A DNA stretch of 64,000 nt from Frigoribacterium sp. PhB24 (GTDB lineage: Bacteria; Actinomycetota; Actinomycetes; Actinomycetales; Microbacteriaceae): positions 372,001-436,000 of the forward strand of contig NZ_RKIC01000009.1 in assembly GCF_003755185.1 (NCBI RefSeq), in the 5' to 3' direction. Of this stretch, positions 31,021 through 42,677 are shown in pieces; position 1 is the stretch's first letter; every line of letters begins with the position of its first letter. A model generated the notes under the pieces. That model had not been told where the DNA came from, did not search any database, and saw nothing but the letters and a program-made list of their open reading frames with translations. A program made the translations under genes and the position numbers.

Positions 31021-31935
31021 TCACCAGCCACGCTCGGCGAGGCGGTGCGGTGCGGGGAGGTCGGGGACGTTGATGCCGACCATGGCCTCACCGAGACCGC
31101 GGGAGGCGTCCGCCACCACCTGGGGGTCGTCGAAGAACGTGGTGGCCTTGACGATCGCCTTGGCGCGTTCCGCCGGGTTGCCCGACTTGAAGATGCCCGA
31201 GCCGACGAACACGCCGTCGGCACCGAGCTGCATCATGAGGGCCGCGTCGGCGGGTGTCGCGACGCCACCGGCGGTGAAGAGGACGACGGGCAGCTTGCCG
31301 GTCTCGGCGATCTCTTTGACGAGCTCGAAGGGAGCCTGCAACTCTTTGGCGGCCACGTACAGCTCGTCGGCCTTGAGGCCGCGCAGTTGAGCGACCTCTT
31401 TCGAGATCGTGCGGATGTGCTTGGTGGCCTCGGACACGTCGCCCGTGCCGGCCTCGCCCTTGGAACGGATCATGGCCGCGCCCTCGGTGATCCGACGGAG
31501 GGCCTCGCCCAGGTTGGTGGCACCGCACACGAACGGGACGGTGAAGTTCCATTTGTCGATGTGGTTCACGTAATCGGCGGGACTCAGCACCTCGGACTCG
31601 TCGATGTAGTCGACGCCCAGGGTCTGCAGGATCTGCGCCTCGACGAAGTGACCGATGCGAGCCTTCGCCATGACGGGAATCGAGACCGCTGCGACGATCT
31701 CGTCGATCATGTCGGGGTCGCTCATGCGGGCCACGCCACCCTGGGACCGAATGTCGGCGGGAACGCGCTCGAGAGCCATGACCGCGACGGCGCCGGCGTC
31801 CTCGGCGATCTTCGCCTGCTCGACGTTGACGACGTCCATGATGACGCCGCCCTTGAGCATCTCGGCGAGACCGCGTTTGACGCGGCTCGAACCGGTGGTG
31901 GAGGACGGGCTGGAGGCAGGTGTCGTGTCGCTCAT
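31021..31935 (-). CDS. pdxS: PLP synthase lyase subunit PdxS
   Basis: PdxS makes PLP from ribose 5-phosphate, glyceraldehyde 3-phosphate and ammonia. The 304-residue protein is very conserved: [40 protein letters not shown] (active-site Lys), [29 protein letters not shown] and the phosphate-binding [20 protein letters not shown]. It precedes pdxT in the same direction. Confidence 0.98.
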   Translation of the reverse strand: MSDTTPASSPSSTTGSSRVKRGLAEMLKGGVIMDVVNVEQAKIAEDAGAVAVMALERVPADIRSQGGVARMSDPDMIDEIVAAVSIPVMAKARIGHFVEAQILQTLGVDYIDESEVLSPADYVNHIDKWNFTVPFVCGATNLGEALRRITEGAAMIRSKGEAGTGDVSEATKHIRTISKEVAQLRGLKADELYVAAKELQAPFELVKEIAETGKLPVVLFTAGGVATPADAALMMQLGADGVFVGSGIFKSGNPAERAKAIVKATTFFDDPQVVADASRGLGEAMVGINVPDLPAPHRLAERGW

Positions 31936-31957
31936 GATGGCCCTATCTTAGGCCCGA

Positions 31958-32542
31958 TCACTCCGCGGGCGACGCCGTCGGGGCCTGATCGGCGCGGCCG
32001 GTCGGCCAGGCCTCGGCGACCGCGAGGCGGACGTCGCCGAGCAGCTGCGTGACGGCCTTGGTCTGCGCGATGATCGGGAAGAAATTCGAGTCACCGCCGT
32101 AACGCGGGACGACGTGCTGATGCAGGTGGGCGGCGATCCCGGCCCCGCCGACCTGCCCCTGGTTCATGCCGATGTTGAAGCCCTGAGCGTGTGACACCCG
32201 GGTCAGGACCCGCATGGCGATCTGCGTCAGGGAGGCGATCTCGGCGACCTCGTCGAGGGTGGCGAGGTCGTAGGTCGATACGTGTCGGTAAGGGCAGACC
32301 AACAGGTGCCCCGGGTTGTACGGGTAGAGGTTCAGCAGCACGTAGGCATGCTGTCCCCGTGCCACGATGAGCGCCTCGTCGTCGGACCTCGACGGCGCAC
32401 TGCAGAAGGGGCAGGAATCGTCGTGGGCGCCCTGTCCGGCCTCGACGTAGACGGCGCGGTGCGGCGTCCAGAGTCGCTGGAACGCGTCGGGGACCGCGGC
32501 GAAGTCGGCGGAGGACTCGGCCACGGGCCCGTCGGCGCCCAC
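31958..32542 (-). CDS. HIT-family nucleotide phosphorylase/hydrolase
   Basis: This 194-residue protein has the histidine triad motif HLHQHVVPR (about residues 140-148), CPFC near the N-terminus, and the LVCPYRHVSTYDLATLDE strand-helix. This combination matches the actinobacterial HIT proteins related to diadenosine tetraphosphate phosphorylase. The exact substrate cannot be read from sequence. It starts with GTG two bases past the thrS stop. Several actinobacteria keep thrS and a HIT gene adjacent. Confidence 0.9.
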   Translation of the reverse strand: MGADGPVAESSADFAAVPDAFQRLWTPHRAVYVEAGQGAHDDSCPFCSAPSRSDDEALIVARGQHAYVLLNLYPYNPGHLLVCPYRHVSTYDLATLDEVAEIASLTQIAMRVLTRVSHAQGFNIGMNQGQVGGAGIAAHLHQHVVPRYGGDSNFFPIIAQTKAVTQLLGDVRLAVAEAWPTGRADQAPTASPAE

Positions 32543-32544
32543 GG

Positions 32545-34572
32545 TCAGACCTGGGCCTTGGTCTCGATCGCCGTGACGATCTTGGCGACGGCCTCGTCGA
32601 GCGGCACGCCGTTCTCCTGCGAACCGTCGCGGTAGCGGAAGCTGACCGCGCCGGCCGCCCGGTCGTCTTCGCCGGCGATCAGCTGGAACGGCACCTTGGC
32701 CTTGGTGTGCGTGCGGATCTTCTTCGGCATCCTGTCGTCGCTGTGGTCGACCTGGGCGCGGACCCCGACCTCCCGGAGGCGAGCCACGACGCCGTCGAGG
32801 TAGTCGCCGTACTCGTCTGCGACGGGGATCGCCACGACCTGCACCGGGGCCAGCCAGACCGGGAACGCCCCCGCGTAGTGCTCGGTGAGAACGCCGAAGA
32901 AGCGCTCGATCGAGCCGAACAGGGCCCGGTGGATCATGACCGGTCGCTGCCGGGAGCCATCGGCCGCCGTGTACTCGAGGTCGAAGCGCTCCGGCAGGTT
33001 GAAGTCGAGCTGGACGGTCGACATCTGCCAGGTCCGACCGATCGCGTCGCGTGCCTGGACCGAGATCTTGGGGCCGTAGAACGCCGCGCCGGCGGGATCG
33101 GGTACGAGCTCGAGACCGGTCTCTTCCGCGACCTGCCGCAGGGTCGCCGTCGCCTCGTCCCAGGTGTCGTCGTCACCGACGTACTTCTCGGGGTCCTTCG
33201 TGGACAGTTCGAGGTAGAAGTCGTCGAGGCCGTAGTCGCGCAGCAGGCTGAGCACGAAGTCGAGCGTGCCCTTGAGCTCGGCGGCCATGTCGTCGCGTGT
33301 CGTGAAGATGTGCGCGTCGTCCTGCGTCATGCCCCGCACGCGGGTGAGGCCGTGGATGACGCCGGACTTCTCGTTGCGGTACACCGTTCCGAACTCGAAC
33401 AGGCGCTGAGGCAGGTCTCGGTAGGACTTGGCGGACGACCGGTAGGCCAGGATGTGCATCGGGCAGTTCATCGGCTTGAGGTAGTAGTCGGCGCCCTGGC
33501 GGGTGACCTCGCCCTCGTCGTTGCGAGCCTCGTCCAGGTGCATCGCCGGGAACATGCCGTCCTTGTACCAACCCAGGTGGCCCGAGGTCTCGAACAGGTT
33601 CGCCTTGGTGATGTGCGGCGTGTAGACGAACTCGTATCCGGCCTTCTCGTGCCGCTCGCGCGAGTAGTCCTCCATCTGACGACGGATGATGCCGCCCTTG
33701 GGATGGAAGATGGCCAGACCCGAGCCGATCTCGTCGGGGAACGAGAAGAGGTCGAGCTCGGCGCCGAGCTTGCGGTGGTCACGCTTGGCCGCCTCCTCGA
33801 GCCGGGCCTGGTAGGCGCGCAGGTCGTCTTTGGTGGGCCAGGCCGTGCCGTAGATCCGCTGCAGCTGCGGGTTCTTCTCGGAGCCACGCCAGTAGGCGGC
33901 CGCCACACGCATGAGTTTCGTGGCGTTGCCGAGGAGGCGCGTGCTGGGCACGTGGGGACCTCGGCAGAGGTCGAACCAGATGACCTCGCCGGTCTTCGGG
34001 TCGAGGTTGTCGTAGACCGTGAGCTCGGCCCCGCCGACCTCGACCGACTCGCCGTCCGCGCCGAGCTCGTCGGCCGAACCACCCTTGAGACCGATCAGCT
34101 CGAGCTTGAACGGTTCGTGGGCGAGCAGGTCGCGGGCCTCGTCGTCGGTCACGACGCGGCGACGGAAGCGCTGGCCCTGACGGATGATGCGCTCCATGCC
34201 CTTCTCGATCGCCTTGAGATCGTCGGGCGTGAAGGGCTCGGCGACGTCGAAGTCGTAGTAGAAGCCGTCGGTGACGGGCGGCCCGATGCCGAGCTTGGCC
34301 TCGGGGTTGATCTGCTGCACGGCCTGAGCCATGACGTGGGCCGCCGAGTGCCGCAGGATCGAGAGTCCGTCGGGCGAGTCGATCGTGACGGGCTCGGCCA
34401 CGTCACCCGCCTGCAGCTCGGTGGCCAGGTCGCGCAGCTCGCCGGCCACGCGGACGGCCACGACCGTCTTGTCGGTGAACAACTCGAAGCCGGTCGTCGT
34501 CTCGGTGGCCTCGACGGCCGAGAGGCCGGGGGCTGGGAGGGCGTTCGGGTCGAGGTCGGTCTGGTCGGACAC
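32545..34572 (-). CDS. thrS: Threonine--tRNA ligase
   Basis: ThrRS charges tRNA-Thr. The 675-residue protein has the N-terminal TGS-like domain ([20 protein letters not shown]), the editing domain [13 protein letters not shown], motif 1 region ([20 protein letters not shown]), motif 2 ([40 protein letters not shown]) with the zinc-binding Cys, motif 3 ([20 protein letters not shown]) and the anticodon-binding domain. The upstream gap to sufU is under 100 bases and shows no T-box-like leader. Confidence 0.97.
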   Translation of the reverse strand: MSDQTDLDPNALPAPGLSAVEATETTTGFELFTDKTVVAVRVAGELRDLATELQAGDVAEPVTIDSPDGLSILRHSAAHVMAQAVQQINPEAKLGIGPPVTDGFYYDFDVAEPFTPDDLKAIEKGMERIIRQGQRFRRRVVTDDEARDLLAHEPFKLELIGLKGGSADELGADGESVEVGGAELTVYDNLDPKTGEVIWFDLCRGPHVPSTRLLGNATKLMRVAAAYWRGSEKNPQLQRIYGTAWPTKDDLRAYQARLEEAAKRDHRKLGAELDLFSFPDEIGSGLAIFHPKGGIIRRQMEDYSRERHEKAGYEFVYTPHITKANLFETSGHLGWYKDGMFPAMHLDEARNDEGEVTRQGADYYLKPMNCPMHILAYRSSAKSYRDLPQRLFEFGTVYRNEKSGVIHGLTRVRGMTQDDAHIFTTRDDMAAELKGTLDFVLSLLRDYGLDDFYLELSTKDPEKYVGDDDTWDEATATLRQVAEETGLELVPDPAGAAFYGPKISVQARDAIGRTWQMSTVQLDFNLPERFDLEYTAADGSRQRPVMIHRALFGSIERFFGVLTEHYAGAFPVWLAPVQVVAIPVADEYGDYLDGVVARLREVGVRAQVDHSDDRMPKKIRTHTKAKVPFQLIAGEDDRAAGAVSFRYRDGSQENGVPLDEAVAKIVTAIETKAQV

Positions 34573-34669
34573 GGCGGTGGTTCCTATCGTCGAGGGGCGG
34601 GAACCACTTTAGTCGTGGGCCGACGACCGGCCGGGGACCCCGCCGACCGGCGACGCGGCCACGGTCGGC

Positions 34670-37871
<3,202 letters not shown>

Positions 37872-37887
37872 GCGTCCGCCGCGACGG

Positions 37888-37930
37888 CGACCCGCGCCTC
37901 CTGGTCCGGTGGCCGAGGAGGCGCGGGTCG
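37888..37930. terminator. Bidirectional terminator built from the dispersed repeat
   Basis: CGACCCGCGCCTCCT (37888-37902) and AGGAGGCGCGGGTCG (37916-37930) make a perfect 15-bp stem with a 13-base loop. It lies 17 bases after the MetE-like stop and 20 bases beyond the ABC ATPase stop, where transcription converges. Both arms are copies of the dispersed AGGAGGCGCGGGTC motif, in opposite orientation. Confidence 0.8.
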
Positions 37931-37950
37931 TCTCGTGCGCGGCTGGCCCG

Positions 37951-38754
37951 TCAGTCGTCGAGCGGCTTGAGCACCCGCTGGAGGAACTGCTGCGTGCGGG
38001 CTTCTCGCGGCCTCGTCAGCACGTCGGCGGGTCGGCCGCGCTCGACGACGACCCCGGCGTCCATGAAGAGCAGCTCGTCGGCCACCCGGCGGGCGAACTC
38101 GAGCTCGTGGGTGACGACGATCATCGTCCAGCCCTCGTCGGCGAGCTCTTTCACGACCGTGAGGACGTCACCCACCAGCTCGGGGTCGAGTGCGGAGGTC
38201 GGCTCGTCGAAGAGCAGCAGCTCGGGCCGCAGCGCGAGCGCGCGGACGATGCCCACGCGCTGCTGCTGTCCGCCCGAGAGTTCGGAGGGGTAGGCGTCGG
38301 CCTTCTCGGCGAGTCCCACCCTCGCGAGGAGCGCCTCGGCCTCGGCTCGCGCCTCCTTCGGATCGCGGCCCTGGACGCGGACCGGCCCCTCGACGACGTT
38401 CTGGAGCACCGTGAGGTGCGGGAACAGGTTGAAGTGCTGGAAGACCATCGACGACCTGTCGCGCAGCGCGAGCAGGTCGCGCTTGCCGACCGTGCCCCCG
38501 AAGTCGATCGACCGGCCGTCGGAGAGCGTGACGACTCCGCCGTCGGGCACCTCGAGGGAGTTGAGCGAACGCAGCACGGTGGTCTTGCCCGAGCCCGACG
38601 GGCCGATGATGGCGACGACGCGTCCGCGCCGGACCTCGAGGTCGATGCCGCGGAGCACCTCGTTCTCACCGAACGACTTGTGCAGGCCGCGGACGGTCAG
38701 CACGGGTGCGTCGGCCGCACCGGCGGTCCGGGGCGGGGTGACGTCAGCGGGCAA
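37951..38754 (-). CDS. Amino acid (cystine-type) ABC transporter ATP-binding protein
   Basis: This is the ATPase of a polar amino acid importer. The 267-residue protein has Walker A IIGPSGSGKTT, the Q-loop FQHFNLFPHLTVLQNV, the signature LSGGQQQRVGIVRALAL, Walker B LLLFDEPTSALDPE and the His switch VVTHELEFAR. The listed start is a TTG at 38754 with no good ribosome binding site, overlapping the permease by 11 bases; a GTG at 38703 just before LTVRGLHKSFG is an alternative and would look more typical. It is the third gene of a binding protein-permease-ATPase operon. Confidence 0.93.
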   Translation of the reverse strand: MPADVTPPRTAGAADAPVLTVRGLHKSFGENEVLRGIDLEVRRGRVVAIIGPSGSGKTTVLRSLNSLEVPDGGVVTLSDGRSIDFGGTVGKRDLLALRDRSSMVFQHFNLFPHLTVLQNVVEGPVRVQGRDPKEARAEAEALLARVGLAEKADAYPSELSGGQQQRVGIVRALALRPELLLFDEPTSALDPELVGDVLTVVKELADEGWTMIVVTHELEFARRVADELLFMDAGVVVERGRPADVLTRPREARTQQFLQRVLKPLDD

Positions 38755-39409
38755 CGTGGCGGTCCAATCTCTTCTCGAGGGCGTCCTGCCCGAACGACAG
38801 GACCAGGCAGATCACCCAGTAGACCAGGGCGGCCTCGAGGTAGACCACCAGGAACTGGTTCGAGACCACGGCGATCTGCTGCGCCTGACGGAACAGCTCG
38901 ACCACGAGGATGACGCTGGCGAGCGAGGTGTCCTTCATCAGGCTGATGAAGGTGTTCGACAGCGGTGGCACCGACACGCGGGCCGCCTGCGGCAGGATGA
39001 TCCGCCGCAGCGCCAGCCCGCGTGACATGCCGATCGTGTGGGCGGCCTCCCACTGGCCCTTCGGCACCGAGAGGATCGCGGCCCGGATCACCTCGGCGGC
39101 GTACCCGCCCACGTTCAGCGAGAACGCGATGATGGCGCTCGGCCACGGGTCGAGCCTCACGCCGACCGAGGGCAGGCCGTAGAAGACGACGAACAGCTGC
39201 ACCAGCAGGGGCGTGCCGCGGATCAGCGAGACGTACACCCGGGCGAGACCCGCGAGCCACGCCTGCCCGGACAGTCGCATCAGCGCGATGACGACGGCGA
39301 TGACGAGGCCGATCGCCATCGAGATGAACGCGAGCGGGATGGACGCGACCAGGGCCCCCGACACGATCGGCCACAGGGACCGCCAGAAGAGGTCGAGGGA
39401 AGACTGCAT
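38744..39409 (-). CDS. Amino acid ABC transporter permease
   Basis: This 221-residue membrane protein has about five helices and the HAAT-family signatures VYVSLIRGTPLLVQLFVVFY and the EAA loop GGYAAEVIRAAILSVPKGQWEAAHTIGM. It forms the channel, most likely as a homodimer since only one permease gene is present. It begins two bases past the binding-protein stop. Confidence 0.93.
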   Translation of the reverse strand: MQSSLDLFWRSLWPIVSGALVASIPLAFISMAIGLVIAVVIALMRLSGQAWLAGLARVYVSLIRGTPLLVQLFVVFYGLPSVGVRLDPWPSAIIAFSLNVGGYAAEVIRAAILSVPKGQWEAAHTIGMSRGLALRRIILPQAARVSVPPLSNTFISLMKDTSLASVILVVELFRQAQQIAVVSNQFLVVYLEAALVYWVICLVLSFGQDALEKRLDRHVAR

Positions 39410-39411
39410 GC

Positions 39412-40272
39412 CTACTCGCTGACGTCCTGGCCGAAGTACTTCTCGCTGATCGTCGACAGGGTGCCGTCGGCCTTGAGCTCGGCGAGAGCGTCGTCGAGGG
39501 CCTTCACGAGGTCGTCACTGCCCTTGGTGGTGACCAGGGCGGAACGCGAGACGTCGTCGGTGGTCGCCGCGATCTTGATGCCGGCGGCCTGGTCGGGGTT
39601 GGTCTTGACGTAGTCGAGGAAGGTCAGCTCGTCGTTGACCGTCGCGTCGATGCGGCCCTGCTCGAGCAGCGCGACCGACTGGGCCCAGCCGTCGACGACC
39701 TGCACGTCGGCGCCGGCGTCCTTGGCGGTCGTGTAGAAGTTGCTCGACTGCGACTGGGCCGTCGTCTTGCCCTCGAGGTCGGCGAGCGACGTGATGTCGG
39801 TGTTGTCGGCCGACGTGATGACGACGCCTCGGCTCACGGTGTACGGCGTCGAGAAGTCGTAGGTCACCTCACGCTCGTCGGTGATGGAGATCTGGTTCGC
39901 GACGATGTTGAAGCGCCCGGCCGAGAGCCCGGCGAGCAGGGCGTCGAACTGGGTCTCCTCGAACGTGGGGGTGACGCCGAGCTTCTCGGCGACGGCGGTG
40001 GCGACGTCGACGTCGTAGCCGGTCAGGGCACCGGAGCCGCCCTCGTGGTACGTGAAGGGCTGGTAGGTGCCCTCGGTGCCGATGACGAGCTCGCCGGACT
40101 GCTGGATGTCGGACAGGCTCTGCGCGTCGCTCGTGTCCGCGGTGGCGTTGCCCGTCGACTGGACGACCCCGTCGGTGGAGGCGGGCGCGCAGGCGGCCAG
40201 GGCCACGACGGCGGCGGCGGCGACACCGACGGAGGCGAGACGACGGACGGTGCGGACGGCGGTGATCTTCAC
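39412..40272 (-). CDS. Cystine-like amino acid ABC transporter substrate-binding lipoprotein
   Basis: This 286-residue lipoprotein has a signal peptide with lipobox VALAAC (about residue 28 is the lipidated Cys). The mature part resembles FliY/TcyJ-type cystine-binding proteins: FDALLAGLSAGRFNIVANQI, YDFSTPYTVSRGVV, GKTTAQSQSSNF and VNDELTFLDYVKTNP. Cystine is therefore the likely ligand, but this is family inference. The GTG start at 40272 follows AAAGGAAC. Upstream, 22 bases from the start, lies a four-copy G-rich repeat (see separate entry). It is the first gene of the operon. Confidence 0.88.
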   Translation of the reverse strand: MKITAVRTVRRLASVGVAAAAVVALAACAPASTDGVVQSTGNATADTSDAQSLSDIQQSGELVIGTEGTYQPFTYHEGGSGALTGYDVDVATAVAEKLGVTPTFEETQFDALLAGLSAGRFNIVANQISITDEREVTYDFSTPYTVSRGVVITSADNTDITSLADLEGKTTAQSQSSNFYTTAKDAGADVQVVDGWAQSVALLEQGRIDATVNDELTFLDYVKTNPDQAAGIKIAATTDDVSRSALVTTKGSDDLVKALDDALAELKADGTLSTISEKYFGQDVSE

Positions 40273-40293
40273 GAGGGTTCCTTTGCTGCGGCT

Positions 40294-40321
40294 CGGGGGT
40301 CGGGGGTCGGGGGTCGGGGGT
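40294..40321 (+). repeat. Four-copy 7-bp tandem repeat (CGGGGGT) with four G5 runs
   Basis: Four perfect head-to-tail copies of CGGGGGT span 28 bases, so the plus strand has four runs of five G separated by TC. It is 22 bases upstream of the binding-protein start, in its 5' leader or promoter. The plus strand is the template for that gene, so the mRNA would be C-rich there. The pattern fits a G-quadruplex rule and is also a candidate for copy-number change by slippage. Confidence 0.85.
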
Positions 40322-40420
40322 CGGACGAGCCTCCCGACACTAACGCCGCAGGGGCGAGCGTGATTCCCGATGACTCCACATGACGTCGCAGCCCAGCGGT
40401 CGGGTGTCGGCACGTCTCCG

Positions 40421-41167
40421 TCAGCGTCGTGCGATCGCCTCCGCGACCGAGGGCGCGCCGTCGAGACGCACGTGTCGGTGGGCCACGTCGTCGGCCGAGA
40501 CGGCGACGGTGCTGAGCGACAGCGAGTGGAAGAGGTGCCCGTCGACGAGGTCGGCCCGCACGAGCGCGTCGTCGTCGTCCGTCGGCAGGGCGCTGCTCTC
40601 ACGCAGCAGGTCGAGCCACGGCGTCCAGCTGCCCTCGCCCCCGGCCGCCGCCGGCAGAGGACCGGAGGGAGGCTCGACGTCGCGGAACCGAGGGAGCCAC
40701 CGGTCGACACGGGGCACGGACCGGTCGTCGGGTGCGGCGTGCGTCAACAGGTGCACCCCGGGGGCGAGGCGGGTCGTCTCGGTGGCGGTGCCGTCCCACA
40801 CGGAATGCACCGCGCCTCCCGGGTCCGCGGTGAGCAGGTTGAAGGTGCGGGTCGTCTGCGGTCCCTTCGGCAGGGAGCCGTCGGCGGCTGCTCGCAAGGG
40901 CAGCGCTCCGCGGGTGGTCCATCCGCCAGGCGGCCGTGCGGGAGTCTCGTGCCGGTTCAGCACGACGCTCGCGCGGCTCGGCTCGCGGGCGGTCGCCAAC
41001 CAGGCGCCGCCCGCCTCCCGGTCGTGCACTCCGGTCACCCGCTCGCCGAGGTCGGGCCACCAGGGGCCCGGCTCGTCCCAGGGGCGGTCGGGCGACTCGT
41101 CCCGCAGCCCGAGGAGGACGACGGGCCAGGGCGCGCCCGGCTGAACGGCGACGACGACGGTGCACAT
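40421..41167 (-). CDS. TANGO2/NRDE-family protein
   Basis: This 248-residue protein starts MCTVVVAVQPGAPWPVVLLG, with the conserved Cys at position 2 and an LRDE variant of the family NRDE motif, followed by WWPDLG and GGAWLATAREPSRASVVLNR. TANGO2 homologues (DUF833) are found from bacteria to humans; proposals include a role in heme or lipid handling, and an N-terminal-nucleophile-like hydrolase fold has been suggested. The function here is not known. It is transcribed away from coaBC; GAGGA precedes the ATG. Confidence 0.85.
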   Translation of the reverse strand: MCTVVVAVQPGAPWPVVLLGLRDESPDRPWDEPGPWWPDLGERVTGVHDREAGGAWLATAREPSRASVVLNRHETPARPPGGWTTRGALPLRAAADGSLPKGPQTTRTFNLLTADPGGAVHSVWDGTATETTRLAPGVHLLTHAAPDDRSVPRVDRWLPRFRDVEPPSGPLPAAAGGEGSWTPWLDLLRESSALPTDDDDALVRADLVDGHLFHSLSLSTVAVSADDVAHRHVRLDGAPSVAEAIARR

Positions 41168-41297
41168 GGGGTCCTCAGGGTGGGGTCTCGTCGGGTCGGG
41201 GGCCGACGCTCGGCCGCGGGATGCGGCATCGTGGGGGGCAACGCTACCGACCCGGCACCGGGTCGGCCGACCGACGGATCGATCGACGAGGCCCACC

Positions 41298-42677
41298 GTG
41301 ACGCACGACCACCCCCGCTCCTCCCCCGCCGACGCCCCGCGTCGCCTGTCCGTCGTCGTCGGCGTCTCCGGCGGCATCGCGGCGTACAAGGCCGTCGGGA
41401 TCGTCCGCGGCCTCGTGCTGCGCGGACACGACGTGCACGTCGTCCCCACCGCTGCCGCGCTGCGCTTCGTCGGTGCGCCGACCTGGGAGGCCACGAGTCG
41501 CAACCCCGTGCACGAGTCGGTCTTCGACGACGTCGCCGAGGTCCGGCACGTGGCCCTGGGGCAGCGAGCCGACCTGATCGTCGTGGCACCGGCCACCGCG
41601 CACACCCTGGCGAAGATCGCTCACGGGCTGTCCGACGACCTGCTCGGCACGACGATCCTCGCGAGCACGGCACCTCTCGTCGTCGCGCCGGCGATGCACA
41701 CCGAGATGTGGCGGAACCCGGCCACGGTCGCGAACGTCGAGCTGCTGACGTCCCGCGGCGTGACCGTCGTCGGCCCCGACGACGGTCCGCTGACCGGTGG
41801 CGACGTGGGGCCGGGCCGGCTGAGCGAGCCCGACGAGATCGTCGCCGTGGCCCTCGCCCGCGTGGTCGACCCGGTCGGCGCCTCCCCCGCCGTCGTCCCC
41901 GGTGCTCGGGGTCAGGAGGCGCGGGTCGGCGACCTGGACGGGCTGCGGCTGGTCGTCTCCGCCGGTGGTACCCGCGAGCCCCTCGACCCCGTGCGGTTCG
42001 TCGGCAACCGTTCGAGCGGAAAGCAGGGCGCGGCGCTCGCCCTGGCTGCGGCCGGACGCGGGGCCCGCGTCACCGTCGTCGCCGCCGCTCTCGACGGTGC
42101 CGTCCGGCAGACGCTCGAGACCGACGCCGCGGTCGACGTCGTCGAGGTCGGCACGGCCCTCGAGCTCGAGACCGCCATGGCCGAGCACGCTCCTACCGCC
42201 GACGTCGTCATCATGGCGGCCGCGGTCGCCGACTACCGACCTCTCTCGGTGGCTGACGGCAAGATCCGCAAGGACGACTCGGGCGACGAGTTGACCGTGC
42301 GTCTCGTGCGCACCCCCGACGTCCTGGCCGGACTCGTCGCCCGCCGTCCGGCCGGGCAGGTGGTCGTCGGTTTCGCGGCCGAGACGGCCGGCGACCGCGA
42401 CGGACTGCTCTCGCTCGGGCGCGCCAAGCAACGGCGGAAGGGGGCTGACCTCCTCGTGCTCAACACGGTGGGCTGGACGACCGGTTTCGGCAGCGACGAC
42501 ACCGCCGTCGTCGTGATCGACGCCACCGGTGACGTGGTGTCCGAGGTCGAGGGGTCGAAGGCCGCCGTGGCAGAGACCGTGCTCGACGTGGTCGCCGCGC
42601 GTCTCGCGACGAGTCGTGAGTCGGCCCGTGGTCGAGAACCGGTGCTCGCCGAGTCGCCGAGGGAGGCGAACGCATGA
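41298..42677 (+). CDS. coaBC: Bifunctional phosphopantothenoylcysteine decarboxylase/synthetase
   Basis: CoaBC makes 4'-phosphopantetheine precursor for coenzyme A. The 459-residue protein has the FMN-binding CoaC domain (VVVGVSGGIAAYKAVGIVRG, LIVVAPATAHTLAKIAHGLS, VVAPAMHTEMW) and the CoaB domain (VSAGGTREPLDPVRFVGNRS SGKQG, IMAAAVADYRP, the Lys in DGKIRKDDS). The joint between them (residues about 195-215) is coded by DNA holding a copy of the dispersed repeat (41914-41927). The start GTG has GACGAGG upstream. The stop overlaps the start of a kinase gene. Confidence 0.96.
   Translation: MTHDHPRSSPADAPRRLSVVVGVSGGIAAYKAVGIVRGLVLRGHDVHVVPTAAALRFVGAPTWEATSRNPVHESVFDDVAEVRHVALGQRADLIVVAPATAHTLAKIAHGLSDDLLGTTILASTAPLVVAPAMHTEMWRNPATVANVELLTSRGVTVVGPDDGPLTGGDVGPGRLSEPDEIVAVALARVVDPVGASPAVVPGARGQEARVGDLDGLRLVVSAGGTREPLDPVRFVGNRSSGKQGAALALAAAGRGARVTVVAAALDGAVRQTLETDAAVDVVEVGTALELETAMAEHAPTADVVIMAAAVADYRPLSVADGKIRKDDSGDELTVRLVRTPDVLAGLVARRPAGQVVVGFAAETAGDRDGLLSLGRAKQRRKGADLLVLNTVGWTTGFGSDDTAVVVIDATGDVVSEVEGSKAAVAETVLDVVAARLATSRESARGREPVLAESPREANA

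Noticed and set aside
34573-34669. T-box leader before thrS
   Set aside because: The gap is under 100 bases and lacks the T-box bulge sequence TGG.A..C and specifier-type stem; it has only GC-rich imperfect stems.
40294-40321. CRISPR-like repeat
   Set aside because: The units are 7 bp head-to-tail with no spacers and no cas genes; it is a simple tandem repeat.
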